The position numbers were made by a program, and so were the translations under genes. A DNA stretch of 64,000 nucleotides from Stichopus chloronotus (taxonomy: Eukaryota > Echinodermata > Holothuroidea > Aspidochirotida > Stichopodidae). The notes beneath the pieces are model-generated. The model was not told the origin of the DNA, did not search any database, and was given only the letters and a program-made list of their open reading frames with translations. The stretch lies in contig SFZH01000008.1 in NCBI GenBank assembly GCA_021234535.1, forward strand, positions 5,898,897-5,962,896, read 5' to 3'. Shown here in pieces: positions 62,101 through 64,000 of this stretch. Position 1 is the stretch's first letter. Every line of letters starts with the position of its first letter.

Positions 62101-62753
62101 ATTCCAATTTGAATTGCTTGGCTGTAAATTAATCAAAGCGTTTTCATATACAGGTGTTCACATGTATGTTTAAAAATGTTAATACAATAATACATTGTGG
62201 CCAACTACTTATGAATGAATAAATTTAACAGCTCTGTATTCTTATCCTTCCTTTCTTCACTGTTAGTCTCACTTGTTATGTTCTTTTTTGAATTATGACA
62301 GATTAATGATATTATATAGTTTTTATTTCAGTATCGATGTGCAGAACTATTTGCAATTTATCTTGCCCAGTTCATGTTCTCGTTACACATTTCCAACAGT
62401 TCAATATGAAACAGTAAAATTTTCCTGTCTTCAATTGCAAGACATCCGTGACAGTAACCCTGTTCTTCTTTTGTTCAGTATGTTGGTTATCTTCAAATGA
62501 GCCAAGCTGCACGGGTCATTCAGAATCGGTTTAGGAGCTACAAGAACTATCGTCAGTTCCAGAAGAGTAGACAAGCTGCCATCATTATACAGAGCCGTTT
62601 CAGGAGCTACCGTGCCAACAAACAGTTTAGAAAAAGCAGGGATGCGGCCATTTTGATCCAGCAGAGGTTCAGAGACAAGAGGATGGCAAGACTAAAGAGA
62701 GAGCAAGATGCCGCGAGGAAGATTCAACGGTTTATCAGACATTATCAGAACAG
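8093..62753 (+). CDS. CAMTA: CAMTA, calmodulin-binding transcription activator (partial, 15 exons)
   Basis: Nuclear transcription activator that binds DNA through CG-1 and is regulated by calmodulin through IQ motifs. Exons: 8093-8164, 13453-13600, 28590-28636, 29183-29342, 31826-33193, 35891-36017, 49492-49647, 51784-51869, 52469-52662, 52988-53063, 54009-54810, 55482-55821, 59058-59122, 59625-59699, 62479-62753. They encode about 1330 residues: end of CG-1, Ser/Pro-rich activation region, TIG, ankyrin repeats, acidic linker and six IQ-like motifs. That is the full CAMTA order, compared with about 1200-1670 residues in vertebrate family members. Exon phases agree at every junction except across two long exons (31826-33193 and 54009-54810), each of which holds one base too many. 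The N-terminus, including the start and most of CG-1, is upstream of the window, and no matching exon was found in 1-8092. The family call is very secure. The exact ends of the long exons are not. Confidence 0.96.
9862..10030. repeat. Dispersed repeat, copy 1
   Basis: Shares GGATACATGTTTGAATGG, GTCAAA, AGAAAGCCA and a following CTACGATTGCAT-like run with 15500-15680, in the same order and orientation. Family unknown. Confidence 0.6.
11611..12421. mobile_element. Hairpin-capped element with internal tandem array, copy A
   Basis: Left end GATTCTTTGCCGAAGGCAAA (a hairpin) is followed by GTGCGATGGTGATGG and a TG-rich tract. Then come about four to five units of roughly 120-155 bp containing GAGGTCA half-sites and CTTGTAAACAC..ATCTCAAGAAG. 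It closes with ATTGGCAAGGAATCACAAAG. The same ends recur at 49890-51243. The architecture (palindromic end, microsatellite, tandem core, short conserved tail) resembles non-autonomous Helitron-like elements of invertebrates, but no transposase or rolling-circle gene is present and the class is inferred. Confidence 0.65.
12440..13350. repeat. Decayed copy or remnant of the same element family
   Basis: TG-rich tract and AGATTAAAGTTCATCTGAGGG, CAACAGAGGTTCAGA, CCATGTAAACACAGTATTTC at 12460-12660 are diverged units. At 13332-13350 ATTGGCAAGGAATCACAAAG reappears, an intact right-end motif. Between them the sequence is not obviously repetitive. Confidence 0.5.
13453..13600 (+). CDS. CAMTA: CAMTA exon 2 in window: end of CG-1 domain
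   Basis: The acceptor TGTTACAG is followed by codons NPDIVLVHYLNDWQPHES, which join exactly onto the WLLQ of the previous exon. The exon closes with EELLAQIQPM plus one base before donor GTGAGT (phase 1). Vertebrate CAMTA has NPDIVLVHYLN and then EEL..QLKPMF at the same places. The segment between (KGGAEDSLLFNPALDGKQWK) is the variable CG-1 tail. An ATG-initiated open frame starting at 13484 in this exon lies inside the true frame and does not mark a start. Confidence 0.96.
13601..16278. other. CAMTA intron, part 5' of the DIRS insertion
   Basis: Contains a TG-rich remnant preceded by TTTTTGGTTTCGATGATAATC (about 13970-14110, related to 41907-42260), a pair of CTAGGAATGCCCTAG direct repeats at about 14481 and 15187, a single copy of the 43371-type repeat (about 15365-15425) and a dispersed repeat copy (15500-15680). 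No gene seen. Confidence 0.75.
15500..15680. repeat. Dispersed repeat, copy 2
   Basis: Partner of 9862-10030: GGAATACATGTTTGAATGG, GTCAAA, TAGAAAGCCA and CGAATATTGCATCGTTCAT occur in the same order. More diverged towards its 3' end. Confidence 0.6.
16298..16400 (+). repeat. DIRS left inverted terminal repeat
   Basis: CTCACCTCATATAACCTATG, then GACCATGGTCTAGCATCTGG, a GT run and CTGGTCACCGCCCTTCC. It pairs with 21910-22013 with few mismatches. Outside it, 16279-16297 (AATTCACAGCG..TACTCC) is unique to this end and is repeated in reverse in the internal complementary region. Confidence 0.93.
16970..18490 (+). pseudogene. DIRS gag-like region, broken
   Basis: Starts at ATG 16970. The first part has a Cys/His-rich cluster (CTSCKSF, HTQCPRCRTCDE, CAVCRAW) like zinc-binding gag termini in DIRS and related elements. 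The frame stops at 17131-17133 and the coding trace passes through other frames: Ser/Arg/Pro-rich sequence about 17180-17676, a conserved-looking WSAFQQDVARAFHVEEVDW segment at 17731-18126, an in-frame TAG at 18219, and a Gln/Arg/Gly-rich tail ending at 18488. Several frameshifts and stops make it non-functional. The gag assignment rests on position and composition. Confidence 0.75.
18590..19700 (+). pseudogene. DIRS reverse transcriptase region, broken
   Basis: The N-terminal part (18636-about 18955) has STFFLTPKKNGTGRPILNLK, the usual RT motif before the palm. The frame then shifts and continues from about 18960 with TSIDLKDAYLHIPIH (first catalytic Asp), FVALPFGLSTAPWVF and FAYLDDWLVL (catalytic YLDD). 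LPFGLSTAPWVF and YLDD are typical of the DIRS/Ngaro RT type. The frameshift near 18955 disrupts the protein. Confidence 0.93.
19700..20480 (+). pseudogene. DIRS RNase H and adjoining linker, broken by two stops
   Basis: Same frame as the RT core. TITTDASLTGWGA holds the first RNase H Asp, HINVLETQAV the Glu, TVRSDNSTTVAY the second Asp, and ASHLAGQANVIADAISR the last. TGA at 19781-19783 and TAG at 20240-20242 interrupt it where conserved Trp codons would be expected in relatives. Downstream, YGFPPFALIHTVLHRL and PYWLNQPWFPLI match the conserved linker that follows RNase H in DIRS elements. Confidence 0.88.
20480..21560 (+). pseudogene. DIRS tyrosine recombinase (integrase) region, broken
   Basis: N-terminal helical part, VSTIRNYRSAIAAVHRGF, lies in one frame (TGA at 20599-20601). 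A frameshift near 20825 leads to the catalytic part, open to 21560: AAASARRRASLHAL supplies the first Arg, RVRAHDLRGHATS the H-x-x-R box, and SFVSCYLTS the nucleophilic Tyr. This recombinase replaces the DDE integrase of LTR elements and inserts a circular DNA intermediate. Catalytic residues look intact in the C-terminal half, but the upstream breaks disable the copy. Confidence 0.92.
21553..21650 (+). repeat. DIRS internal complementary region
   Basis: First half (TATATGAGGTGAGGGAGTAC..GTGAATT) is the reverse complement of the element's left outer end. Second half (CCCCAAAACTTACTGG..CTAGCGACGTACTCACC) is the reverse complement of its right outer end. The join at 21592-21594 is ATT, i.e. AAT on the other strand. 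In DIRS1 this region templates completion and circularisation of the cDNA. Confidence 0.93.
21910..22053 (+). repeat. DIRS right inverted terminal repeat and outer end
   Basis: 21910-22013 mirrors 16298-16400. 22014-22053 (TACATCGCTAGCGAATTCCC..TTTTGGGGAAT) is the right-specific outer end, found in reverse in the internal complementary region. The open frame beginning at 21974 starts inside this repeat and is not taken as a gene. Confidence 0.92.
22991..23450. repeat. Fold-back repeat with arms of about 90 bp
   Basis: The arm at 22991-23082 is the reverse complement of 23363-23450. Shared blocks are CAATTACATC / ATGGC..G.CC, CATATACATGCATAGTG, TAGAAACTCTGTTGG and AACATAT.ATG.TGCC. A spacer of about 280 bp separates the arms. 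It could be two copies of one dispersed repeat in opposite orientation or one inverted-repeat element. Confidence 0.8.
24195..24770. repeat. Degenerate tandem array of about 34 bp
   Basis: Unit approximates ATGCTGTAGGCATGCCAATCATCTGCACCATT, about 16 copies with many substitutions and some length change. Minus-strand and plus-strand open frames over it reflect the repeat. Confidence 0.82.
27061..27091. repeat. Short near-perfect hairpin
   Basis: ATCATATTAATT and AATTAATATGAT flank a loop of three to five bases. AT-rich, so it may be chance. Confidence 0.6.
28590..28636 (+). CDS. CAMTA: CAMTA exon 3 in window: post-CG-1 small exon
   Basis: Small 47-nt exon between GCTTTACAG and GTAAGT. Its first two bases complete the Phe codon begun at 13600, giving QPMFVGLKLRVNG and ending ..STESIT, phase 0. 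Vertebrate CAMTA has LKPMFYGIKW..NGTE here, so the position and phase fit. It is too short to stand out as an open frame and was found from the phase requirement and homology. It lies nearly 15 kb downstream of the previous exon because a DIRS element and other repeats expand the intron. Confidence 0.88.
29183..29342 (+). CDS. CAMTA: CAMTA exon 4 in window: conserved helix plus basic stretch
   Basis: 160 nt between CTCCTTCACAG and GTTTGT, entering in phase 0 and leaving in phase 1. It opens GSASLEALVQYMLDEQ, matching the vertebrate FSVEHLVQQILD segment that follows CG-1. It then has a Ser/Cys-rich piece (SSSTCSCQK) and a basic cluster, SKGKRRNSSSK, that could act as a nuclear localisation signal. 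The latter role is inferred from composition only. The donor GTTTGT is weaker than the others but the phase into the next exon is correct. Confidence 0.92.
29343..31825. other. CAMTA intron with a partial inverted-repeat element end
   Basis: 2.5-kb phase-1 intron. At 31510-31704 lies a diverged right half of the element nested at 60875-61252, ending AACTCAATGAGTCCCTTTAA. An exon-like open stretch follows TTTCAG at 31125 but lacks a donor in the needed phase. The short upstream intron 28637-29182 shows nothing notable. Confidence 0.75.
31510..31704. repeat. Partial copy of the 60875-61252 inverted-repeat element
   Basis: Shares GGTCAC..ATTT.CA, CTTAGTTTGACCATTT, CAGGTGT/CGGGTGT and AACTCAATGAG..C.CTTTAA in order with 61070-61252. 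The left end is missing. Confidence 0.65.
31826..33193 (+). CDS. CAMTA: CAMTA exon 5 in window: large activation-region exon up to TIG start (with a +1 frame change)
   Basis: Long exon after TTGCTTGCAG. The two leading bases complete a Gly codon, then ESNQKGLSSSH. The product is Ser/Pro/Gln/Thr-rich, as in the family's activation region. It contains a conserved-looking island (YRCVPYNPPRVTTEESEELV) and an acidic patch (DFDPFDILKNTLNLEDLDSE) near the 3' end, and finishes DFSPEWSYPE, the universal lead-in to the TIG domain. The frame open from 31826 ends with a stop at 32845-32847, whereas the SPEWSYPE end is in the next frame, so one base too many lies somewhere around 32606-32790. A 103-nt GT-AG intron at 32606-32708 would restore phase, as would a one-base sequence error. 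Confidence 0.88.
33194..35890. other. CAMTA intron between activation exon and TIG
   Basis: 2.7 kb, AT-rich. Isolated remnants of the AGGTCA-bearing family occur at about 34529-34640 and 35508-35600 (AGGTTAAAGGTCATATGAGG, CCAAAGGTCATTTGA). No coding sequence supported. Confidence 0.75.
35891..36017 (+). CDS. CAMTA: CAMTA exon 6 in window: TIG/IPT domain, first half
   Basis: 127 nt from TTGTCTTTCAG to GTAACT. It reads GGIKVLVAGPWNSSS, then YSCVFDSFAVPASLIQPGLL, then RCFCP plus one base. This joins directly after SPEWSYPE of the previous exon and matches the vertebrate GGVKVLITGPW..YSC.FD...VPASLIQPGVLRCYCP. TIG/IPT is an immunoglobulin-like fold involved in non-specific DNA contacts and dimerisation in related factors. 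No key family residue appears lost. Confidence 0.97.
36800..37495. repeat. Tandem array, four copies of a 174-bp unit
   Basis: GTCATTGTCATTTAGCTGTC recurs at 36811, 36985, 37159 and 37333, exactly 174 apart. Copies 1-3 are nearly identical and copy 4 more diverged. Because 174 is 58 codons and the unit has no stop in one minus frame, a 300-codon minus-strand frame spans it (36598-37500). Low-complexity hydrophobic repeats, no start context and no splice signals argue that it is not a gene. Confidence 0.93.
39040..39078. mobile_element. Fragment of a DIRS-like end
   Basis: TTTGCTAGCAATGTACTTAC and CTCATATAACCTATGCATAA match the element's right outer end plus inverted repeat, read inward, with two or three substitutions. 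No more of the element is visible on either side. Confidence 0.8.
40866..40976. repeat. CAGA/CAAA simple repeat
   Basis: About nine 12-bp units CAGACAGACAAA. It creates spurious open frames on both strands (Cys-Leu-Phe-Val or Thr-Asp-Lys-Gln repeats). Confidence 0.95.
41907..42260. repeat. Remnant of the tandem-array element family (variant left flank)
   Basis: Begins TTTTTGGTTTCGATGAATTC, then a TGTATG-rich tract, then units with CTTGTAAACACGATAT, GGTCAACAGGGATCAAAT and TTTTTTATGGAGATCAACGG. The same left flank stands at about 13973, suggesting a subfamily. Confidence 0.6.
42700..42990. repeat. Tandem array of 87-91 bp, about 3.3 copies
   Basis: TAGTCTCCTGTAAAGTCAG-like starts occur at 42711, 42798, 42885 and 42976. 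Each unit has CACAGCTTTCTGGT..T and ATCATATGTAAACACTATAC. The last copy is degraded. Confidence 0.88.
43371..43540. repeat. Fold-back repeat; single related copy at 15365-15425
   Basis: TGAATCAACACAGGATCCATG..GCAGATAATGCA at the left is mirrored by ATTATCC..GCTAATGCATGG..CCAGTGTTGATTTA at the right. 15365-15425 (TTCAACAATGTTGGACCGTGC..GGATAATGCA) is a diverged single arm. Confidence 0.65.
43646..43681. repeat. Perfect 12-bp stem hairpin followed by T-run
   Basis: AAATGTGTAGTC, 12-nt loop, GACTACACATTT, then TTTTTATTTTG. Perfect pairing. Possibly a small inverted-repeat remnant; no transcript evidence. Confidence 0.75.
44500..45130. repeat. 74-bp tandem array, about eight copies
   Basis: Unit contains GACATCTTCATACAGTCATT, TGTGATTTGCCCTAGACTGT and CAGTGACTACAATGTAGTG. 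Spacing between successive GACATCTTCA words is 74. Copies are well conserved, with partial copies at both edges. Confidence 0.92.
46180..47540. mobile_element. Hairpin-capped element with tandem array, copy B (right end lost)
   Basis: Left end GATTCCTTGCCGAGGGAAGG, then AATCTATGCGATG and about eight units of roughly 144-150 bp with GAGGTCA half-sites. Two middle units (46591, 46735, 46879 spacing 144) are almost identical, a recent duplication. 144 is 48 codons, so open frames on both strands run through it. Units decay toward the 3' side and the GGCAAGGAATCAC tail is not found. Confidence 0.65.
47782..49116. mobile_element. hAT-like non-autonomous DNA transposon (1335 bp)
   Basis: Perfect 13-bp terminal inverted repeats TAGTGTTTTCACC / GGTGAAAACACTA. 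Flanks GTTTTAGA and GTTTAGAT look like an 8-bp target duplication with a one-T slip. Just inside both ends are palindromic GTACCCGGGT words (three on the left, two on the right), as hAT transposase-binding subterminal repeats often are. No transposase frame inside. Class inferred from end sequence and duplication length. Confidence 0.82.
49492..49647 (+). CDS. CAMTA: CAMTA exon 7 in window: TIG/IPT domain, second half
   Basis: Entered through TTTCACTTTCAG in phase 1 (CPA joined across the 13.5-kb intron), then HEKGLVPLHVTCNGSVTSKS and VLFEYKAR. These are the final TIG strands, where vertebrate CAMTA has VTLQVA.N....SNSVVFEYKAR. After the fold comes a Gln-rich, hydrophilic tail (TQQDTTKEQQQQREWIELD) ending at GTAAAG. 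The WIELDD across the junction corresponds to vertebrate WLSLDD. Confidence 0.97.
49890..51243. mobile_element. Hairpin-capped element with tandem array, copy C (most complete)
   Basis: Left end GATTCTCTGCCAAAGGCAGG then CAAGGAATCTATGCGATGG, a (TG)n run at 49938-49978, and about eight units of 90-170 bp such as GGGTAACCTTGACTGATCTC, GTGGAGGTCAAAGGTCATTT, GAGGTCACCAGAGGTCAAAC. The tail is ATGGGCAAGGAATCACAAAG. Units carry AGGTCA repeated with 1- and 4-base spacing. Ends and layout match copy A. No coding capacity. Confidence 0.72.
50085..50117 (+). promoter_or_regulatory. Nuclear-receptor-like half-site cluster (DR1 + DR4 + DR4), example unit
   Basis: Four AGGTCA words in one direction: spacing 1 (AGGTCA-A-AGGTCA), then 4 (TTTG), then 4 (CCAG). 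These fit consensus DR1 and DR4 sites for nuclear receptors. Perfect DR1s also start at 12088, 46506, 50211, 50356, 50500 and 50716. They arise from the repeat unit; binding in vivo is unproven. Confidence 0.55.
51784..51869 (+). CDS. CAMTA: CAMTA exon 8 in window: post-TIG helix
   Basis: 86 nt between GCTTTCTTTGCAG and GTACCA. It encodes DKQFQMALLERLEQIERRL and then CHVSSQITQQ. The vertebrate counterpart is DNQFRMSLLERLEQMERRM. It forms a predicted amphipathic helix with heptad-like Leu/Ile spacing just before the ankyrin repeats. Phase enters at 1 and leaves at 0, consistent with both neighbours. Confidence 0.96.
52469..52662 (+). CDS. CAMTA: CAMTA exon 9 in window: ankyrin repeat 1
   Basis: Entered at GTCCCTGCAG and left at GTCAGT in phase 2. 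It begins GTSGLCNSHLSFEDRVV, passes through ICEKLMQIM (vertebrate VCEKMM) and contains the ankyrin core RGMTLLHYAAALGYANLIKT followed by LRKWR. The TLLHYAAALGY motif is the classic helix-turn-helix of an ankyrin repeat and aligns with vertebrate TLLHLAAAQGYATLIQTL.KWR. Ankyrin repeats normally serve protein-protein contacts. Confidence 0.97.
52988..53063 (+). CDS. CAMTA: CAMTA exon 10 in window: ankyrin linker
   Basis: 76 nt after a T-rich tract ending TTTTTTTAG. One base completes the Arg codon, then DLRKSVIMEHEMDPLNIDEH and SCTPI up to GTAAGT, phase 0. Vertebrate CAMTA has LELEVDPLNVDHFSCTPL, so this is the stretch between ankyrin repeats 1 and 2. The neighbouring AG two bases further on would put a stop in frame, which fixes the acceptor choice. 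Confidence 0.95.
54009..54810 (+). CDS. CAMTA: CAMTA exon 11 in window: ankyrin repeats 2-3 and Ser/Pro linker (with a +1 frame change)
   Basis: The acceptor TTTATCAG is followed by MWACALGHKDAALRLYEW, then RLPIGMSRSRGHVSLADCLE, matching vertebrate MWACALGHLEAAVVLYKW and LPLGIARSRGHVKLAECLE. A long Ser/Pro-rich region follows, then a hydrophilic helical part (WEEFERKRAENIALSLEKLK) ending at donor GTAAGT. The first frame stops at 54480-54482, and the second part is in the next frame. The exon is 802 nt where a multiple of three is required. A 94-nt GT-AG intron at 54346-54439 or one spurious or mutant base would explain this. Confidence 0.9.
54811..55481. other. CAMTA intron before acidic linker exon
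   Basis: 671 bp, phase 0, GTAAGT to CCCAG. Short open frame at 54987-55169 has no support. Confidence 0.85.
55482..55821 (+). CDS. CAMTA: CAMTA exon 12 in window: acidic linker before IQ motifs
   Basis: Starts after TTTCCAATCCCAG with EQYLTLAEQILDALPARIKE, equivalent to vertebrate MTLAEHIIEATPDRIK. It continues through an acidic, Pro-rich part (DIDEEIENVNDYRSEDSP) and an aromatic patch (DNWFDFFPSALIDG), and ends LLTLS plus one base at GTGAGA. The LTLSDEEQ formed with the next exon matches vertebrate LTLSDHEQ. Acidic and aromatic composition suits an activation segment, but that function is inferred. Confidence 0.94.
55822..59057. other. CAMTA intron before IQ exons, with degenerate 30-bp repeats
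   Basis: 3.2-kb phase-1 intron. ATCCCTTAT-type words recur from about 56640 to 57010 and again 58100-58660, giving a spread, partly decayed tandem repeat. Otherwise AT-rich. The following intron 59123-59624 shows nothing. Confidence 0.75.
58330..58660. repeat. Degenerate tandem array of about 30 bp
   Basis: About eleven copies of ATAATCCCTTATCATCTACC + CACATTGT. More diverged relatives occur at 56780-57010 and 58100-58290. Confidence 0.85.
59058..59122 (+). CDS. CAMTA: CAMTA exon 13 in window: first IQ motif
   Basis: 65-nt exon between TTATTGTACAG and GTAAGT. With the split Asp codon it reads DEEQRQLYKAALVIQNAFRQ then YK; the following exon supplies GRQ. IQNAFRQYKGRQ fits the IQ pattern (I/L/V)Qxxx(R/K)Gxxx(R/K) loosely and corresponds to VQTAFRKYKGR in vertebrate CAMTA. 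IQ motifs bind calmodulin, often without calcium. Confidence 0.96.
59625..59699 (+). CDS. CAMTA: CAMTA exon 14 in window: second IQ motif
   Basis: Exactly 25 codons between a T-rich tract ending TTTTGCAG and GTAAGC, phase 0 at both ends. It reads GRQQQKQQELEAAVIIQSYY then RRYKD. Vertebrate CAMTA has REQQEVAAAVIQRCYRKYKQ here. IQSYYRRYK is an IQ core. Confidence 0.96.
59760..60090. repeat. Palindrome-headed dispersed repeat
   Basis: AGCTCAACCCAC-GGAGT-GTGGGTAGAGCT forms a hairpin, followed by TATGTGGTACTG. The style (hairpin followed by TATGyGrT) resembles the left ends at 46180 and 49890. The right limit is uncertain, set at the ATGTGGTAG..GAGCTTTATC..GGTGG-like stretch. Confidence 0.45.
60399..61362. 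mobile_element. hAT-like non-autonomous DNA transposon (964 bp) with perfect target duplication
   Basis: Perfect 16-bp terminal inverted repeats CAGTGGCATAACCAGA / TCTGGTTATGCCACTG, flanked on both sides by the 8-bp direct repeat CCCTGCAC (60391-60398 and 61363-61370). CAGTG ends and 8-bp duplications are typical of hAT. G-rich tracts lie just inside both ends. No transposase. It contains a second element at 60875-61252. Confidence 0.92.
60875..61252. mobile_element. Nested inverted-repeat element (378 bp) with TTAA at both ends
   Basis: Ends TTAAAGGGACTCATTGAGTT and AACTCAATGAGCCTCTTTAA are inverted copies with two mismatches. TTAA at each border could be a piggyBac-type target site, but the TIR does not start with the usual CCC, so the class is open. 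A partial relative lies at 31510-31704. Confidence 0.72.
62479..62753 (+). CDS. CAMTA: CAMTA exon 15 in window: four further IQ-like motifs
   Basis: 275 nt from TTTTGTTCAG to donor GTCAGT, leaving in phase 2. After YVGYLQMSQ it carries four regularly spaced IQ cores: VIQNRFRSYKNYRQF, IIQSRFRSYRANKQF, LIQQRFRDKRMARLK and KIQRFIRHYQ. These align one for one with the vertebrate series ending RKIMRFLRRC. Spacing is about 23 residues, as for adjacent calmodulin sites on a long helix. The reading continues past the window's placeable exons, or ends in a very short exon near 63047. Confidence 0.96.
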
Positions 62754-64000
62754 GTCAGTAGTTAGAAATATATAATTATAAATGTAAACTGAAATAAATG
62801 ATCCTGGTAGTTATCATTCTGATGGTGAAAGCTTAGAGAAACCAGAAAAGGGGTGTTGGGTTGATGTGTAACTGAATAACTGATTTGGGTCAAACTTGTA
62901 TCTGGTGAAAGTTTACACTGGTTGCTTTCTTGCACCTAACAGTTTGACAAGTTTTCTGTTTTCTTGACCAAATGTATCATTTTCTTCTTTTGAAAGTGAA
63001 GATTGAAGGACTGCTCCAAGTATTTTTCAGTTTCAACATTTTGCAGATTCCAGCAATGTTGTAGGTCATATAACTGATTAAGAGATTAACAAATTTCACC
63101 GTGGTGCAAGATTCTGGAGACCACATTACCTTTACGACTCAATGTGTAATTCAACAGGGCAGTGAATGGTTATGCTTGCTTAAACAAGCTATGTGAAAGA
63201 TAGTACCATGATCCAGGGATCACCTTTAGTTCTGCTTTTGCATTTTAAGGTAGATGAAGGCAGCGCCTTTGAACAGATGAAGCTTTGCATTTGAAGAATT
63301 TCAATCTTTGTGAATATGTATATCTGTCAAAAATCAGAGGAAGTTTTTTTTTCCAGTTGGTCTGTGAGTAACTGAGGGAGTCCAGTGTCATGGAATTGAT
63401 CCTCTAATGAATAAGAATACACCTGCCTTAAAGATGTCCCAGTTACTGCGGTCAAACGTGTTTTACATGTAAACCTACTTCTTGTTTCTAAAATGAAAAG
63501 GGAGGTTATCCTATTGGATATGGAGTTGAGATGAATTTCTCCTGGTTGTTGCACTACAAACCAATCCATTAAATGTACACCATGCTAACGCTATACACTG
63601 GCTCTGCTTGTTGTCTTGGTGATTAAAGCTATGCCTCTTCTGAAAGAATCCATCCAAATGATGCCATCTCAGAAATATGTTTCCAGTGGTTATCCTCCCT
63701 GTCACACACCTTGTTGGAAATATTTCTTTGTCTTTTTGAGTTGATGTTTGCTCTTTTTTGACTGTTTTATTGATGTTGTGGGTCAGAATTCACTCGTTTG
63801 AAAGCAGCATGATGATGCTAATGTTTGAGGCTGAACACATCATTTGGTCACCGGTGATGTGGCAAGTCCACTCACACCCTTCCAAACTCATTTCCCCTCT
63901 CAATCATACCCCATTCCCTGCTCATTCAACCAAACTGTTTTCACAATCACTCGTTTACTTATGCGTGAACTGGAAATGCTGACAGTGATGAAACTTTTGT
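62754..64000. other. Downstream of the last placed CAMTA exon
   Basis: AT-rich. An acceptor-like TTTTGCAG at 63039-63046 could open a terminal exon of about nine codons (completed Arg, then FQQCCRSYN, stop). Otherwise this is intron and the last exon lies beyond the window. No other gene seen. Confidence 0.6.

Larger units (their letters stand above)
59700..62478. other. CAMTA intron within the IQ array
   Basis: 2.8-kb phase-0 intron with a palindrome-headed repeat at about 59760, a hAT-like element (60399-61362) and a nested inverted-repeat element inside it. No exon recognised between the second and third IQ motifs. Confidence 0.8.

Noticed and set aside
1..64000. A novel multi-gene system or operon
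   Set aside because: The window holds one spliced host gene plus transposable and tandem repeats; no cluster of unexplained coding sequences was found on either strand.

Overview
This is an intron-rich, AT-rich animal nuclear segment. It is dominated by one plus-strand protein-coding gene, a calmodulin-binding transcription activator (CAMTA), whose exons spread over at least 54.7 kb (8093-62753). Fifteen exons can be placed from GT-AG borders, phase agreement and resemblance to vertebrate CAMTA1/2. They give the last part of the CG-1 DNA-binding domain, a long Ser/Pro/Thr-rich middle, a TIG/IPT fold, ankyrin repeats, a second low-complexity linker and a run of IQ calmodulin-binding motifs. 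The start codon and the first CG-1 exons lie upstream of the window. The 3' end probably lies downstream, although a very short terminal exon near 63047 is possible. A single CAMTA with these intron phases, a DIRS-type retrotransposon and minisatellite-bearing elements suggest a marine invertebrate deuterostome, perhaps an echinoderm such as a sea cucumber. That placement is inference.

Layout: 1-8092 is intron or upstream sequence with microsatellites, a 15-bp minisatellite/fold-back and a 65-bp array. 8093-13600 holds two CG-1 exons. 13601-28589 is a 15-kb intron carrying a GC-rich, decayed DIRS-like tyrosine-recombinase retrotransposon (16279-22053) with split inverted ends and an internal complementary region, followed by a fold-back repeat and a 34-bp array. 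28590-33193 holds three exons, including the large transactivation-region exon. 35891-49647 holds the two TIG exons around a 13.5-kb intron packed with tandem arrays (174, 87, 74 and 144 bp) and a hAT-like non-autonomous element. 51784-54810 holds the post-TIG helix and ankyrin exons. 55482-62753 holds the acidic linker and IQ exons, with a second hAT-like element that itself contains a nested inverted-repeat element.

I do not see an unknown multi-gene system here. The features most worth checking are four. (a) Two places in CAMTA exons carry one base too many for the flanking exon phases. (b) The DIRS circle-junction (AAT) signature can be read directly from its ends and internal complementary region. 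(c) A recurrent hairpin-capped element family carries about 150-bp tandem units, each with AGGTCA half-sites arranged as perfect DR1 and DR4 nuclear-receptor motifs. (d) The two hAT-like elements have readable ends and target duplications. All calls come from reading the sequence; no database search was run.
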